Positions 45,543-54,749 are shown, numbered from the stretch's first letter. The stretch: 64,000 bases of DNA from Caulobacter sp. (GCA_016125585.1 WGLL01000007.1:124001-188000), one strand, 5' to 3'. Numbers and translations: made by a program. The notes: generated by a model from the sequence alone, not told the origin.

Positions 45543-46064
45543 TTAGTCGAGGTCGCCCTCGATCTCGATCTCGTCGGGCATGACCACGACGATGCGGCCC
45601 TGCGCGATCAGCACCTCGGGCACACAGTCGCGGGTGAAGGGCAGGTACCAGGTGGGGCCGCCCAGCGGCGGGGCGATCTCGAGAATGTCGCCGGCCCCGA
45701 AGTTCTGCACCGACTTGACCGTCCCCAGGGGCTCGCCGTCGGCGGACGCCGCCGACAATCCGACCAGATCGGCCAGATAGAACTCGTCCTCGTCAGGTTC
45801 GGGCAGGTCGGCGCGGTCGATGTGCAGGGTCAGGCCCTTGAGGGCGTCGGCCTGGTCGCGGGTCTCGATCCCCTTGCAGCGGGCGACCAGCCCGCCCTTC
45901 TGCAGCCGCGCCGACAGCACAGTGAGGGCCGGAGCCCCGTCGGCGGTCTTCAGGTGGCGATAGCCGGCGAGGGCCATCGGGTCGTCAGTGAAGCTGTGGA
46001 TCCGCACCTCGCCCTTGACGCCATGCCCGCCCAGGACGCGGCCGATGAGGAGGAGGTTCGACAT
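45543..46064 (-). CDS. rimM: 16S rRNA processing protein RimM
   Basis: 173 residues from an ATG at 46064. The N-terminal IGRVLGGHGVKGEVRIHSFT and the PRC-barrel end with EFYLADLVGLSA, VKSVQNFGAGDILEIA and LPFTRDCVPEV are typical. It assists maturation of the 30S head by binding S19. It is separated from rpsP by a 246-base repeat region and from trmD by tesB and one more gene, so it is probably transcribed on its own or by read-through. Confidence 0.95.
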   Translation of the reverse strand: MSNLLLIGRVLGGHGVKGEVRIHSFTDDPMALAGYRHLKTADGAPALTVLSARLQKGGLVARCKGIETRDQADALKGLTLHIDRADLPEPDEDEFYLADLVGLSAASADGEPLGTVKSVQNFGAGDILEIAPPLGGPTWYLPFTRDCVPEVLIAQGRIVVVMPDEIEIEGDLD

Positions 46065-46110
46065 AAGGGGCCTTTGAAACCAAACGGGCGACCGGTGCAA
46101 GGGCGCCGTT

Positions 46111-46301
46111 CCTTCTCCCGCTCGCCGGGAGGAGGTGGCCGCGCAGCGGCCGGAGGAGGGCGGCGCCGGCCTTGCCGGTTGAAGCGCGTTCTGGTCCGGA
46201 CAGGAAAAAGGGCAGCCCGGCGTGAGCCGGCGCTGCCCTCATCCGACCCTGCTCCGCCAAGGCTGCGCAGGGCCACCTTCTCCCGGCGAGCGGGAGTAGG
46301 G
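46111..46301. repeat. CCTTCTCCC-type inverted repeat between rimM and rpsP
   Basis: CCTTCTCCCGCTCGCCGGGA at the left pairs with TCCCGGCGAGCGGGAGTAGG at the right end; GGAGGAGG and CCCTCATCC parts also pair. It breaks the usual tight rpsP-rimM spacing. Confidence 0.75.
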
Positions 46302-46310
46302 TAGACGACC

Positions 46311-46880
46311 CTAGCCTTCGGTCTTGGGCTCTTCGGCGGCTTCCGGAGCGGCCTCTTCAGCGGCGGGAGCCTCTTCGGCGGCAGCTTCCGGAGCAGCTTC
46401 AGCGGCCGGAGCCTCTTCAGCGGCGGGCGCTTCCTCGGCGGCGGCTTCAGCGGCCGGAGCCTCTTCAGCGGCCGGAGCCTCGACTTCCGGTTCCGGCTCG
46501 GGGGCCGGCGGGTTGGCGGCCAGTTCGGCGGCGGCGGCGGCGCGAGCCTCTTCACGCTCGGCGCGTTCGGTGGCGCGTTCCTCGGCCTTCTTGCCCGGCT
46601 TGGCCTTGTTGGGGTTGTTGCCGTGCTCCCACTTCACGAGGCCTTCCTTGGCCAGGAAGCGCGCGACGCGGTCGGTCGGCTGGGCGCCCTTCTTGAGCCA
46701 GGCCTCGATGGACTCCAGCTTCAGGGTGGTGCGCATCGGGTCGTCTTTCTTGAGCAGCGGGTTGTAGGTGCCCACCTTCTCAATGAAACGGCCGTCGCGG
46801 GGCGAGTGGCTGTCGGCGATGACGATCGAGTAGTAGGGGCGCTTCTTGGTGCCGCCACGGGCCAGACGAATCTTCAGCAT
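46311..46880 (-). CDS. rpsP: Ribosomal protein S16 with long Ala/Glu/Pro tail
   Basis: 189 residues. The first 80 are normal S16 ([51 protein letters not shown]). Beyond that, after a Lys/Arg/Glu-rich helix ([20 protein letters not shown]), about 75 residues form an acidic low-complexity tail of [15 protein letters not shown] repeats ending EEPKTEG. Typical S16 proteins are 80-100 residues, so the tail doubles the length. The frame stays open and codon use is consistent, so this is not a frameshift artefact. Confidence 0.95.
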   Translation of the reverse strand: MLKIRLARGGTKKRPYYSIVIADSHSPRDGRFIEKVGTYNPLLKKDDPMRTTLKLESIEAWLKKGAQPTDRVARFLAKEGLVKWEHGNNPNKAKPGKKAEERATERAEREEARAAAAAELAANPPAPEPEPEVEAPAAEEAPAAEAAAEEAPAAEEAPAAEAAPEAAAEEAPAAEEAAPEAAEEPKTEG

Positions 46881-46903
46881 TTCAGGTTAGTCCTTGGAAG
46901 TGT

Positions 46904-48424
46904 TCAGTTTTTCTTGAACGGGTTGAAAGCGGAGCCGCCCAGGCCGGGAAGGCCGGGCAGATTGGGAAGGCTTCCGGGCGCGCCCAGTCCGGGCAAACCT
47001 TTCAGCTGTTTTTCGAGTTCGGCAGGGTCGGCCGGGGGCAGCTTGCCGCCGCCCATGGCCTTCATCCGGTCGCCGCCGCCGCCGCCAAGCATGGCGGCCA
47101 TCTTGGCGAAGCCCTTGCCGCCGCCCTTGCTCATCATCTTGAAGGCATCGGCCATCTGACGGTGTTGCTTGAGCAAGCGGTTGATCTCGGCGACATCGAC
47201 CCCGGCGCCCGCGGCCACGCGGCGCTTGCGCGAGGCGGCCAGCAGGTCGGGCTTCTTGCGCTCGGCCTTGGTCATCGAACTGATGATCGCGCGCTGACGC
47301 TTGATCATCCTGTCGTTCAGGCCCGCCTCGGCGATCTGGCCCTTCATCTTCTGGACCCCGGGCAGCATGCCCATCAGCCCTTCCATCCCGCCCATCTTCT
47401 CCATCTGCGACAGCTGTTCCGACAGCATGTCGAGATCGAACTGGCCCTTGGCCAGCTTGCGGGCCATGGCCTCGGACTTGGCCTGGTCGAAGTCGGCCGC
47501 GGCCTTTTCCACCAGGGAGACGATGTCGCCCTGGCCCAGGATGCGTCCGGCCACCCGGCGGGCGTCGAAGACGTCCAGGGCCTCGACCTTCTCGCCGGCC
47601 CCGAGGAACTTGATCGGCAGGCCGGTGACGGCCCGCATCGACAGGGCCGCGCCGCCGCGCCCGTCGCCATCGGCCCGGGTCAGGATCAGGCCGGTCAGGG
47701 GCAGGCGTTCGTGGAAGGCCTTGGCGGTCCGCACCGCGTCCTGGCCGGTCAAGCTGTCGGCGACCAGCAGGGTTTCGGCGGGGCTGGCGATGCGGGCGAT
47801 TTCCGCCGCCTCGTTCATCATCGACTCGTCCAGCGTCGTGCGGCCGGCGGTGTCGAGGATCAGGATGTCATAGCCGCCCAGCTTGGCGGCGCTCATCGCC
47901 CGCTTGGCGATGTCGGTCGCTGACTGGCCCGCCACGATGGGCAGGGTGTCGACCTCGATCTGTTTGCCGAGGGTGGCCAGCTGTTCCATGGCCGCCGGAC
48001 GACGGGTGTCCAGCGAGGCCATCAGGACCTTCTTGCGCTCGGTCTTGCTCAGACGCAGCGCCAGCTTGGCCGAGGTGGTGGTCTTGCCCGACCCCTGCAG
48101 GCCGCTCATCAGGATGACGCTGGGCGGGTTGATGGCGATGTTCAGCCCCACCGGCTCCTCGCCGCCGAGCATCTCGACCAGACCGTCATAGACGATCTTG
48201 ACCACCTGATCGGCCGGACGGACCGAGCGGATCACCGCCTCGCCGGTCGCCAGGTCGCGGGCCTTGGCGATGAAGTCCTTGACCACCGGCAGGGCGACGT
48301 CGGCCTCCAGCAGCGCCACGCGAACCTCGCGCATCGCTTCATCGACGTCCTTCTCGCTGAGGACGCCGCGTCCGGACAGGCGGTCAAAAACGCCGCTCAG
48401 CCGATCTGTAAGGCCTTCAAACAT
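46904..48424 (-). CDS. ffh: Signal recognition particle protein Ffh
   Basis: 506 residues. The helical N-domain, the GTPase P-loop GLQGSGKTTTSAKLAL (about residues 107-122), DTRRPAAMEQLATL, LDTAGRTTLDE and the Met-rich M domain with QLSQMEKMGGMEGLMGMLPG are complete. It binds 4.5S RNA and signal sequences and targets membrane proteins to FtsY. The C-terminus carries a Gly/Pro-rich extension. It lies directly upstream of rpsP with a 23-base gap. Confidence 0.97.
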   Translation of the reverse strand: MFEGLTDRLSGVFDRLSGRGVLSEKDVDEAMREVRVALLEADVALPVVKDFIAKARDLATGEAVIRSVRPADQVVKIVYDGLVEMLGGEEPVGLNIAINPPSVILMSGLQGSGKTTTSAKLALRLSKTERKKVLMASLDTRRPAAMEQLATLGKQIEVDTLPIVAGQSATDIAKRAMSAAKLGGYDILILDTAGRTTLDESMMNEAAEIARIASPAETLLVADSLTGQDAVRTAKAFHERLPLTGLILTRADGDGRGGAALSMRAVTGLPIKFLGAGEKVEALDVFDARRVAGRILGQGDIVSLVEKAAADFDQAKSEAMARKLAKGQFDLDMLSEQLSQMEKMGGMEGLMGMLPGVQKMKGQIAEAGLNDRMIKRQRAIISSMTKAERKKPDLLAASRKRRVAAGAGVDVAEINRLLKQHRQMADAFKMMSKGGGKGFAKMAAMLGGGGGDRMKAMGGGKLPPADPAELEKQLKGLPGLGAPGSLPNLPGLPGLGGSAFNPFKKN

Positions 48425-48454
48425 TCCAGTTCCTCATATGCACAACGAAACCAG

Positions 48455-48482
48455 CCCCCGTGGACGATCACGTCGACGGGGG
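48455..48482. other. Hairpin upstream of ffh
   Basis: CCCCCGT (48455-48461) pairs with ACGGGGG (48476-48482), with GACG/CGTC pairing inside. It lies about 30 bases before the ffh start and 100 bases after the preceding gene's stop. It lacks a T-run, so it may be a 5' leader structure rather than a terminator. No SRP RNA gene was seen here. Confidence 0.45.
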
Positions 48483-48585
48483 GCCTCTCCGCCCTCGTCC
48501 CATATAGGTATGGGGGTCGTGGCGGTGGAGGGCGCTGGCAGATTGCGCCGGAAGGGCGCGCTTATGGGCGAAAGGGGGGAAAAGG

Positions 48586-49497
48586 TCAAGGACGGCGGGC
48601 GGCGGGGCGGGTCGGCCAGCGGACCGTGCGGTTGAGGAACGGGGTCCCCTGCAGGGTGTCATGCAGCTGGCCGATGTCGCGCTCGACTTCCCAGAGATCA
48701 TGGCCGGCCTGCCAGACCTTTTTGGCGCTGGCGTCGGGGCTGTACTGGTTGCGGCGCAGGATATCGACGTAGGCCTCGAAGCGCTGCGCGTATTCGACAT
48801 GCAGAGCCCAGTACCGCTCGACCAGGCGTTCGCCATTGGTCGCCTGCTGGTCAAACACGATCAATCGCTCGCGGCCCGCCCGGGAGCCGCCCAGCCGCGC
48901 GGCCAGATCGACCCGGACCTTGCGCCGCCTGACCTCAAACGCCGCGGCGCGTTTCTCGACCGCGGCGCCGAAGAGACGGGCGCGGCGCGTGGCCTGGGCG
49001 AATCTGCCGTCGATGCCGGGCGGGTCGGCCTCAGGCGACGCTGTCTCCGCCGCCCGGACATCGCGTTCCAGGGTGTTCATGTCGTCGAGGGTGACGCGGA
49101 CATAAGCGTTCTCGATCTGGAAGACAACATAGGCCATCAGCTCGCGCGGGCCGCTGATCAGCATAAGGGCGGCCAACATGGCGAGGGTTCCGGCCCCGCA
49201 GATCGCCAAGATCGCCACGGTCGGGTCCTTCTGGCCGGCCGGCCGAAGGATCATGAAATACAGCGGCAGCAGGAAGAGGCCGACGATGACCACCAGGGCC
49301 GGAAAGGCCTGGAGGCCCAGCCACATCCAGACCCCCTTGCTGTCCGACAGTCGGGCCGGATCGACCCGGAGGATCGAGGCCCAGACGCCGCCGATGACCG
49401 CCGTCGAAAGGGTGGCGACGATCAGCGCGGCCGTCCTGTTGATGCTGCTGCCGGCGCCGAGCGACCGCAGGTGCACCTTGCTCAGGTCGTAGGTCAT
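48586..49497 (-). CDS. Membrane protein with cytoplasmic helical domain, unknown function
   Basis: 303 residues from an ATG at 49497 (a TTG at 49548 is the alternative). Three membrane helices lie in the first 120 residues (AALIVATLSTAVIGGVWASI, FPALVVIVGLFLLPLYFMIL, VAILAICGAGTLAMLAALML). The remaining 180 residues are charged and helical (LERDVRAAETASPEADPPGI onward), rich in Arg and Glu, possibly coiled. No known domain was recognised. Confidence 0.7.
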   Translation of the reverse strand: MTYDLSKVHLRSLGAGSSINRTAALIVATLSTAVIGGVWASILRVDPARLSDSKGVWMWLGLQAFPALVVIVGLFLLPLYFMILRPAGQKDPTVAILAICGAGTLAMLAALMLISGPRELMAYVVFQIENAYVRVTLDDMNTLERDVRAAETASPEADPPGIDGRFAQATRRARLFGAAVEKRAAAFEVRRRKVRVDLAARLGGSRAGRERLIVFDQQATNGERLVERYWALHVEYAQRFEAYVDILRRNQYSPDASAKKVWQAGHDLWEVERDIGQLHDTLQGTPFLNRTVRWPTRPAARRP

Positions 49498-49625
49498 GCT
49501 GGCCGCCCAATGACGACCGCAATCTACCTGAAGCGGGTTACTGTCCAAGCTGGAAAGGCCCGGAGGCGATCCATCCCGATCCTGAGAAGCGTGTCGCGGC
49601 CGCCTGGCCTGGCCTATCCTGGCGA

Positions 49626-50108
49626 ATGATGACCAACTCGGCCCCCATCCTGCGCCGCGCCCACCTGTCCGACGGACCGGCGGTGAAAGCGATTTTGCAC
49701 GATACCTTCGCCAGCACCTGGCGGCCGCAGATCTCGGCGTCGGCGGCCCGGGCCTTTCTCGATGAGGATCGGCCCGCCGGCTATTTCGCCCGCCGCGGGC
49801 TGAAATTCTGGGTCGCCGAACGGCAGGGCGAGGTCGCGGGCTTCGTCGACTGGGACGGCGACTTCGTCAACGCACTGCATGTCCTCGGCGGCCACGCGCG
49901 GGCCGGCGTCGGCTCGCTGCTGATGGACAAGGCCGAGGCCGGGATCGCCGCCTCGGGCTATTCCGCCGCGCGGCTGGAGACGGACACCTTCAACCTGCGG
50001 AGCCAGGCCTTCTATGCCGCCCGGGGATACCGGGAAGCGGATCGCTATCCCGACACCGAATGGAACAGCGGCCTGACCACCCTGCTGCTGGTCAAACCGC
50101 TGGGGTGA
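49626..50108 (+). CDS. GNAT family N-acetyltransferase
   Basis: 160 residues. ILRRAHLSDGPAVKAILHDT opens the fold; the acetyl-CoA loop is represented by LGGHARAGVGSLLMDKAEAG and RSQAFYAARGYREADRYPD completes it. Substrate unknown. Followed by a terminator hairpin shared with the convergent M3 peptidase gene. Confidence 0.88.
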   Translation: MMTNSAPILRRAHLSDGPAVKAILHDTFASTWRPQISASAARAFLDEDRPAGYFARRGLKFWVAERQGEVAGFVDWDGDFVNALHVLGGHARAGVGSLLMDKAEAGIAASGYSAARLETDTFNLRSQAFYAARGYREADRYPDTEWNSGLTTLLLVKPLG

Positions 50109-50115
50109 GCGGCCG

Positions 50116-50150
50116 TGAAAAACCCCGCCGGGGCGAACCTCGGCGGGGTT
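50116..50150. terminator. Bidirectional terminator hairpin
   Basis: AACCCCGCCG pairs exactly with CGGCGGGGTT (50121-50130 and 50141-50150). On the minus strand it runs into TTTTTCACGG after the M3 peptidase stop, and on the plus strand it follows the GNAT stop by 12 bases. Confidence 0.8.
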
Positions 50151-50178
50151 GATCTGTTCGGCGCGCTAAAGGGCGGCC

Positions 50179-52311
50179 TTACGCCCCTTCAGGCACCGGG
50201 AAGCCGCGGTCGCGCATCAGGGCGCCGATCTTGGGATCGCGGCCGCGGAAGTCGCGGAACTGTTCGGCCGGGTCCTTGCGGTTGCCCTGGCTGAGGATGG
50301 TCGCATACAGCCGGTCGGCGGTCGGCCGGTCATAGGCGCTGCCGGCCTCCATAAAGGCCTCCCAGCAGTCGGCGGTCAGGGTGTCGGCCCACAGATAGCT
50401 GTAGTAGCCGGCCGAATAGCCGTCGCTGGAGAAGACGTGACCGAACTGCGGCGTGCGGTGACGCATGACGATCTCTTCGGGCATGCCCAGCTTGGCCAGT
50501 TCCTCACGCTCGAACTTGTCCGGGTCGATGGTCACGTCGCCGGCCAGGTGCAGCTTCATGTCGATCAGGGCGCTGGCCAGATATTCGACGGTGTCGAAGC
50601 CCTGGTTGAAGGTCTTGGCCTTCTCGATCTTGGCGACCAGTTCGGCCGGGATCGGCTTCTTGGTCTGGTAGTGGATGATGTACTTGTTCATCACCTCCGG
50701 CGTGGTCAGCCAGTGCTCGTTCAGCTGGCTGGGGAATTCCACATAGTCGCGGGCGACGCTGGTGCCCGAGACCGAGGGATAGACCACGTCGGAGCAGAGG
50801 CCGTGGATGGCGTGGCCGAACTCGTGGAACATGGTCTCGGCGTCGTCCCAGCTGATCAGCACCGGCGCGCCGTCCTCGCCCTTGATGTAGTTGCAGTTGT
50901 TGCTGACCAGGGTGGTGATCGGCTTCTTGAAGGTCTCCTGGGTGCGGTAGTCGGTCATCCAGGCGCCGGACCGCTTTCCCTCGCGGGCGAAGGGGTCGAA
51001 GTACCAGAGGCCGACGTGCTTGCCCTTGCGGGTGACGTCCCAGACCTTGACGTCGGGGTGGAAGACCGGAATGCCGCTGACCGGCTTGAACTTGAAGCCG
51101 TGCAGCTTGCCGGCGGCGAAGAACAGGGCCTCGCGCAGGTTGTTGAGCTCCAGGTAGGGCTTCACCTCGTTGAGATCGAGGTCGTATTTCGCCTTGCGGA
51201 CCTTCTCGGCGTAGTAGCGGTAGTCCCAGGGGGCCAGCTTGAAGCCGCCGCCCTCGGCGTCGATGATCGCCTGCATGTCGGCGACATCGCGCTTCACCGC
51301 GGCCACGGCCGGCGGCCAGACCGCCTCCATCAGCTCCATCGCCCGCTCGGGGGTCTTGGCCATGGAATCTTCCAGCCGCCAGTGGGCGTGGGTCGGGTAG
51401 CCCAGCAGCTTGGCGCGCTCGGCCCGCAGCTTGAGGATCCTGGTGATGATGGCGTTGTTGTCGAACTCGCCGCCGTTGTCGCCGCGGTTGACGAAGGCCC
51501 GCCAGACCTTCTCGCGGGCGGCGCGGTTGGGCGAATAGGTCAGGAAGGGCTGGGCGCTGGAGCGGGTGTTGAGGATCACCCCCTTGCCGTCCTGGCCCTT
51601 GGCCTTGGCGGTGGCGCGGGCGGTCTCGGCCAGAGAGTCGGGCAGGCCTTCCAGCTCGGCCGGCTCCAGGACGGTGACCAGGCCCTCGTCATGCAGCAGG
51701 TTCTTGTTGAACTCGGTGAACAGCCCGGCCAGCTCCTCGTTGATCGCCGCCACCCGCGCCTTGTCGGCGGCGTTGAGGTTGGCGCCCGAGCGGACGAAGT
51801 TGTTGTGATACAGCCAGGTGACGCGCTTCTGCTCTTCGGTCAGGTCGGCGGCGCCGCGGGTGTTGTAGACGTCGCGAACCCGGCTGAAGAGGGCGGCGTT
51901 CTGGGTGATGCTGTCGTTGAAGGCCGACAGCCTGGGGTCCATCTCGGCCTCGACCGCCTGGAACTCCGGCGAGCTCATGTTGGAGGACCAGACGCCGTAG
52001 TAGCGATAGAGGCGGCCCAGCATGCGGCCGGAATCTTCCATCGCCGCGATGGTGTTGGCGAAGTTCGGCGGGGCGGCGTTGGCGGTGATGGCGTCGAACT
52101 CGGCCAGGTTCTCGGCCATGGCCAGTTCCAGCGCCGGCTTGAAGTCGGCGACCTTGACCTTGTCGAAGGCCGGCAGCCCGCCGTAGGGGCCGGTCCAGGG
52201 GGCGGTCAGGGCGTTGCCCGTCCCAGCGGCGAAGGCGAAGGCGGGCCTGACGGCGGCGGTGGCGACAGCGGCGGCCGAGGCGGCCAGAAGGGTTCGACGA
52301 TTCACGGGCAT
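50179..52311 (-). CDS. M3 family metallopeptidase (Dcp/oligopeptidase A type), exported
   Basis: 710 residues. The N-terminus PVNRRTLLAASAAAVATAAV is a twin-arginine-like signal. The zinc motif HEFGHAIHGL lies near residue 495, with the third ligand Glu in the downstream YVEFPSQLNEHWL block. Length and order fit peptidyl-dipeptidase Dcp, which removes dipeptides from the C-terminus of short peptides. The export signal places it in the periplasm. It follows the BlaI/M56 pair by about 130 bases. Confidence 0.93.
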   Translation of the reverse strand: MPVNRRTLLAASAAAVATAAVRPAFAFAAGTGNALTAPWTGPYGGLPAFDKVKVADFKPALELAMAENLAEFDAITANAAPPNFANTIAAMEDSGRMLGRLYRYYGVWSSNMSSPEFQAVEAEMDPRLSAFNDSITQNAALFSRVRDVYNTRGAADLTEEQKRVTWLYHNNFVRSGANLNAADKARVAAINEELAGLFTEFNKNLLHDEGLVTVLEPAELEGLPDSLAETARATAKAKGQDGKGVILNTRSSAQPFLTYSPNRAAREKVWRAFVNRGDNGGEFDNNAIITRILKLRAERAKLLGYPTHAHWRLEDSMAKTPERAMELMEAVWPPAVAAVKRDVADMQAIIDAEGGGFKLAPWDYRYYAEKVRKAKYDLDLNEVKPYLELNNLREALFFAAGKLHGFKFKPVSGIPVFHPDVKVWDVTRKGKHVGLWYFDPFAREGKRSGAWMTDYRTQETFKKPITTLVSNNCNYIKGEDGAPVLISWDDAETMFHEFGHAIHGLCSDVVYPSVSGTSVARDYVEFPSQLNEHWLTTPEVMNKYIIHYQTKKPIPAELVAKIEKAKTFNQGFDTVEYLASALIDMKLHLAGDVTIDPDKFEREELAKLGMPEEIVMRHRTPQFGHVFSSDGYSAGYYSYLWADTLTADCWEAFMEAGSAYDRPTADRLYATILSQGNRKDPAEQFRDFRGRDPKIGALMRDRGFPVPEGA

Positions 52312-52443
52312 TGGGCTCCGGGTGACAGTTTGGCCGGACCCTAGGCCATTGCCCGGGGCGCGTCACATAACAGGGCTGTAATCAAAGGCGGCCCTGGTCG
52401 TTGACTGCCGGGGGGGCGGGGGAACCGGACCGGTGCGGCGCGG

Positions 52444-53343
52444 CTAGCGCAGCAGCATCACGTTCATCACCGGCGTCGGCCACTTCGGCGGCGGCGGCTG
52501 CTGGATGCGGGGCGGCTGGGCGCTCCAGGCGATGCCGGCGGCCAGCAGGGCGATGGCGGTGATCAGGCCAAGACCGATCAGCTGGCGGTCGCTGGGCGGC
52601 GCGGGACGGCGCAACAGGGCGATGCGGGCTTCCAGCGGATGGCGACCGGACGCCAGCCAGGTGCAGCCGACGGGAAGGGGCTGTTCGGCCAGCTGGCTTT
52701 TCAGCATGGTCTCGGCATAGCGCCGCCGCTCGCGGGGGAAACGGGCCACCACCACGGCGTCGCAGGCCAGTTCCTGGTCCAGGCGGATGCGGCTGGCGGC
52801 CATATGGACCAGCGGATTGTACCAGAACAGACATTGCAGCGCCGCCAGCACGGCGTTGGCGCGGGGGTCGTCGCGGTCCAGATGCACCCGCTCGTGCGCC
52901 CGGATCAGCGCCTGCTCCTGCGGGGTGAAGCGGGCGGCGAAGTCGTCGGGCAGGATCAGGCGCGGGTCGAGGAAGCCGACGATGGCGGGGCCGGCCTGGC
53001 CCTTGGCGGCCTTGCGCATGAAGCGGCGCTGGCCGACGCCGAGACGGGCGGCGAAGATGGCGGCGCCGAGCAGCCAGGCCAGCACGGCCAGGGCCGAGAG
53101 CAGGGGGGCGGACTCGAACAGACCGCGAAGGTCGGGGGTCCTGGGAGCCAGATGGGCCGGGACGCTGCGCAGGGCCGGCAGCAGGCTGGCGAAGGCGGTC
53201 AGCGGCACGGCCAGCCACAGGGCGTAGGCGGCGCGGGCGCCGAAGGTCTTCAGGATCGGACCGCGCAGGGCCAGCACCAGCACAACAGCGGCGCCGGCCG
53301 CCAGGTTGAGCTTCAGCAGGATCAGCAGCAGGTCACTGATCAT
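52444..53343 (-). CDS. M56 (BlaR1-like) membrane peptidase lacking the sensor domain
   Basis: 299 residues with membrane segments near 5-25, 40-58, 80-98 and 260-280. The zinc motif is HERVH in ALIRAHERVHLDRDD, with ELACDAVVV downstream as the usual third ligand block. BlaR1 and MecR1 are about 580-600 residues with a C-terminal penicillin-binding sensor; this protein ends with a short Pro-rich tail instead. It overlaps the BlaI gene by 11 bases. By analogy it should cleave or inactivate the BlaI repressor on an unknown signal. Confidence 0.9.
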   Translation of the reverse strand: MISDLLLILLKLNLAAGAAVVLVLALRGPILKTFGARAAYALWLAVPLTAFASLLPALRSVPAHLAPRTPDLRGLFESAPLLSALAVLAWLLGAAIFAARLGVGQRRFMRKAAKGQAGPAIVGFLDPRLILPDDFAARFTPQEQALIRAHERVHLDRDDPRANAVLAALQCLFWYNPLVHMAASRIRLDQELACDAVVVARFPRERRRYAETMLKSQLAEQPLPVGCTWLASGRHPLEARIALLRRPAPPSDRQLIGLGLITAIALLAAGIAWSAQPPRIQQPPPPKWPTPVMNVMLLR

Positions 53344-53716
53344 CGCCCATCTCCTCGATCAGCGCCTTCAGACGGGTCACTTCCTGAGGGCTGAGCTTGC
53401 GGTGTTCGGCGAAATGGGAAATCAGCGGGGCCAGCTCGCCGTCGAACAGGCGGTCGAGCAGGCCCTGGCTTTCACTGGCCACATAGTCGCTGCGCTGGAC
53501 CACCGGCCGGTACTGGTGACGGCCGCCGCCGCGCTCGGACTTGATGACGTTCTTCTTCAGAAGCCGGTTGATCAGCGTCTTGACCGTGGCGTCGCCCCAG
53601 TCCTGACCGTCCTTGACGGCGGCGACGAGCTCCTCGGCGGTGCAGGGTCCCCGCTTCCACAGGGCCTCCATGACCTGACTTTCGGCGCTGGTGATCTGTA
53701 CGGGTTCGCGAGCCAT
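53333..53716 (-). CDS. BlaI/MecI/CopY family transcriptional repressor
   Basis: 127 residues. The winged helix ITSAESQVMEALWKRGPCTA, EELVAAVKDGQDWGDATVKT, LINRLLKKNVIKSERGGGRH and a C-terminal dimer domain are complete. It forms an operon with the M56 peptidase. A 14-base inverted repeat sits ten bases upstream of its start, a likely autoregulatory site. Confidence 0.93.
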   Translation of the reverse strand: MAREPVQITSAESQVMEALWKRGPCTAEELVAAVKDGQDWGDATVKTLINRLLKKNVIKSERGGGRHQYRPVVQRSDYVASESQGLLDRLFDGELAPLISHFAEHRKLSPQEVTRLKALIEEMGDDQ

Positions 53717-53725
53717 GACTTTGAG

Positions 53726-53739
53726 ATTACGCCGGTAAT
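53726..53739. promoter_or_regulatory. Candidate BlaI-type operator
   Basis: ATTAC-GCCG-GTAAT is an inverted repeat with five-base arms, just upstream of the repressor start at 53716 and in the gap divergent from murI. BlaI-family proteins bind TACA/TGTA-type dyads near their own promoter; this site fits in position and only loosely in sequence. Confidence 0.5.
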
Positions 53740-53849
53740 GTATCGGGTCAAGCGGATATTGCCGCCGGGGTGATCGTCCGGCGGGTCCGCTAGGACTTCA
53801 GCGGGGCCGCGCCCTTCCCAAGCGGGCGCCGTCGCCCTAAACGGAGGGC

Positions 53850-54701
53850 ATGGCGATTGGCGTATTCGACTCCGGGGTCGGGGGACTCACCGTGCACCGT
53901 TCACTGGTGCAGCGGCTTCCCCAGGCCGACTTCATCTATCTGGCCGACCAGGCCAACGCCCCCTATGGCGGGCGGCCAGGCGAGGAGATCGTCGACCTGA
54001 CGCGGGCCGGCTGCATCCGGCTGTTCGAGGCCGGCGCCAGCCTGATTGTCCTGGCCTGCAACACCGCCAGCGCCATAGCCCTGCGCCGCCTGCAGCAGAC
54101 CTGGCTGCCCGGATACCGGCGCGCGACCGGCCGGGCGCTGAACGTGCTGGGGATCATCGTGCCGACCATCGAGGCGGCCACGGGCCTGCCCTGGGAGCAC
54201 GAAGCCGAACGGCGCGGCGACAAGATCGAGAAGCTCGACATCCTGGGCGTCTTCTCGACCCCCGGCACCGCGAGCAGCCGTGTGTTCGAGATCGAGATCG
54301 ACAAGCGAAAGCAGGACCTGGCGGTGTTTTCCGAACCCTGCCCGAACCTGGCGCGGATGATCGAGGAAGGGGCCGGCGCGGTGGAACTGGCCGCCGAGGT
54401 CGAGGGCCATGTGCAGGCGCTCAAGCGCCGGGTCGGCCGCTTTCCGGACCGCGCGATCCTCGGCTGCACCCACTATGAGATGGTGGCCGACATGTTCCGC
54501 GCCGCCCTGCCGCCGGGGACGCCTCTGATCCATCAGCCGGGCGCCACGGCCGACGCCCTCGCCCTGTATCTGGAGCGTCATCCGGAGCTGGACGCCGGCC
54601 AGTCAGGGCTGCGCCGCTTCCTGACCACCGGCCAGCCCGGCGGTCAGCACGATCTGGTCGAAACCTTCTGGGGCGCGCCCCTGACGTTCGAGGCGGCTTG
54701 A
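53850..54701 (+). CDS. murI: Glutamate racemase
   Basis: 283 residues with GGAGGG before the ATG. GVFDSGVGGLTVHRSLVQRL, the first catalytic Cys in VLACNTASAIALRRLQ and the second in ILGCTHYEMVADMF are present. It makes D-glutamate for peptidoglycan. The gene is divergent from the BlaI/M56 pair, itself of a type linked to cell-wall stress. Confidence 0.95.
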   Translation: MAIGVFDSGVGGLTVHRSLVQRLPQADFIYLADQANAPYGGRPGEEIVDLTRAGCIRLFEAGASLIVLACNTASAIALRRLQQTWLPGYRRATGRALNVLGIIVPTIEAATGLPWEHEAERRGDKIEKLDILGVFSTPGTASSRVFEIEIDKRKQDLAVFSEPCPNLARMIEEGAGAVELAAEVEGHVQALKRRVGRFPDRAILGCTHYEMVADMFRAALPPGTPLIHQPGATADALALYLERHPELDAGQSGLRRFLTTGQPGGQHDLVETFWGAPLTFEAA

Positions 54702-54749
54702 TCGGCGCGCCTGACGGGTCTTAGCTGGCCGCCCTCACAGGAGCGTCCC

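Noticed and set aside
48425..48585. 4.5S SRP RNA gene next to ffh
   Set aside because: The conserved SRP RNA core (GGAAGCAGCC-type) was not found; only a simple hairpin is present.
50437..52344. Plus-strand frame of 635 codons opposite the M3 peptidase
   Set aside because: Antisense shadow of a gene with an intact zinc motif.
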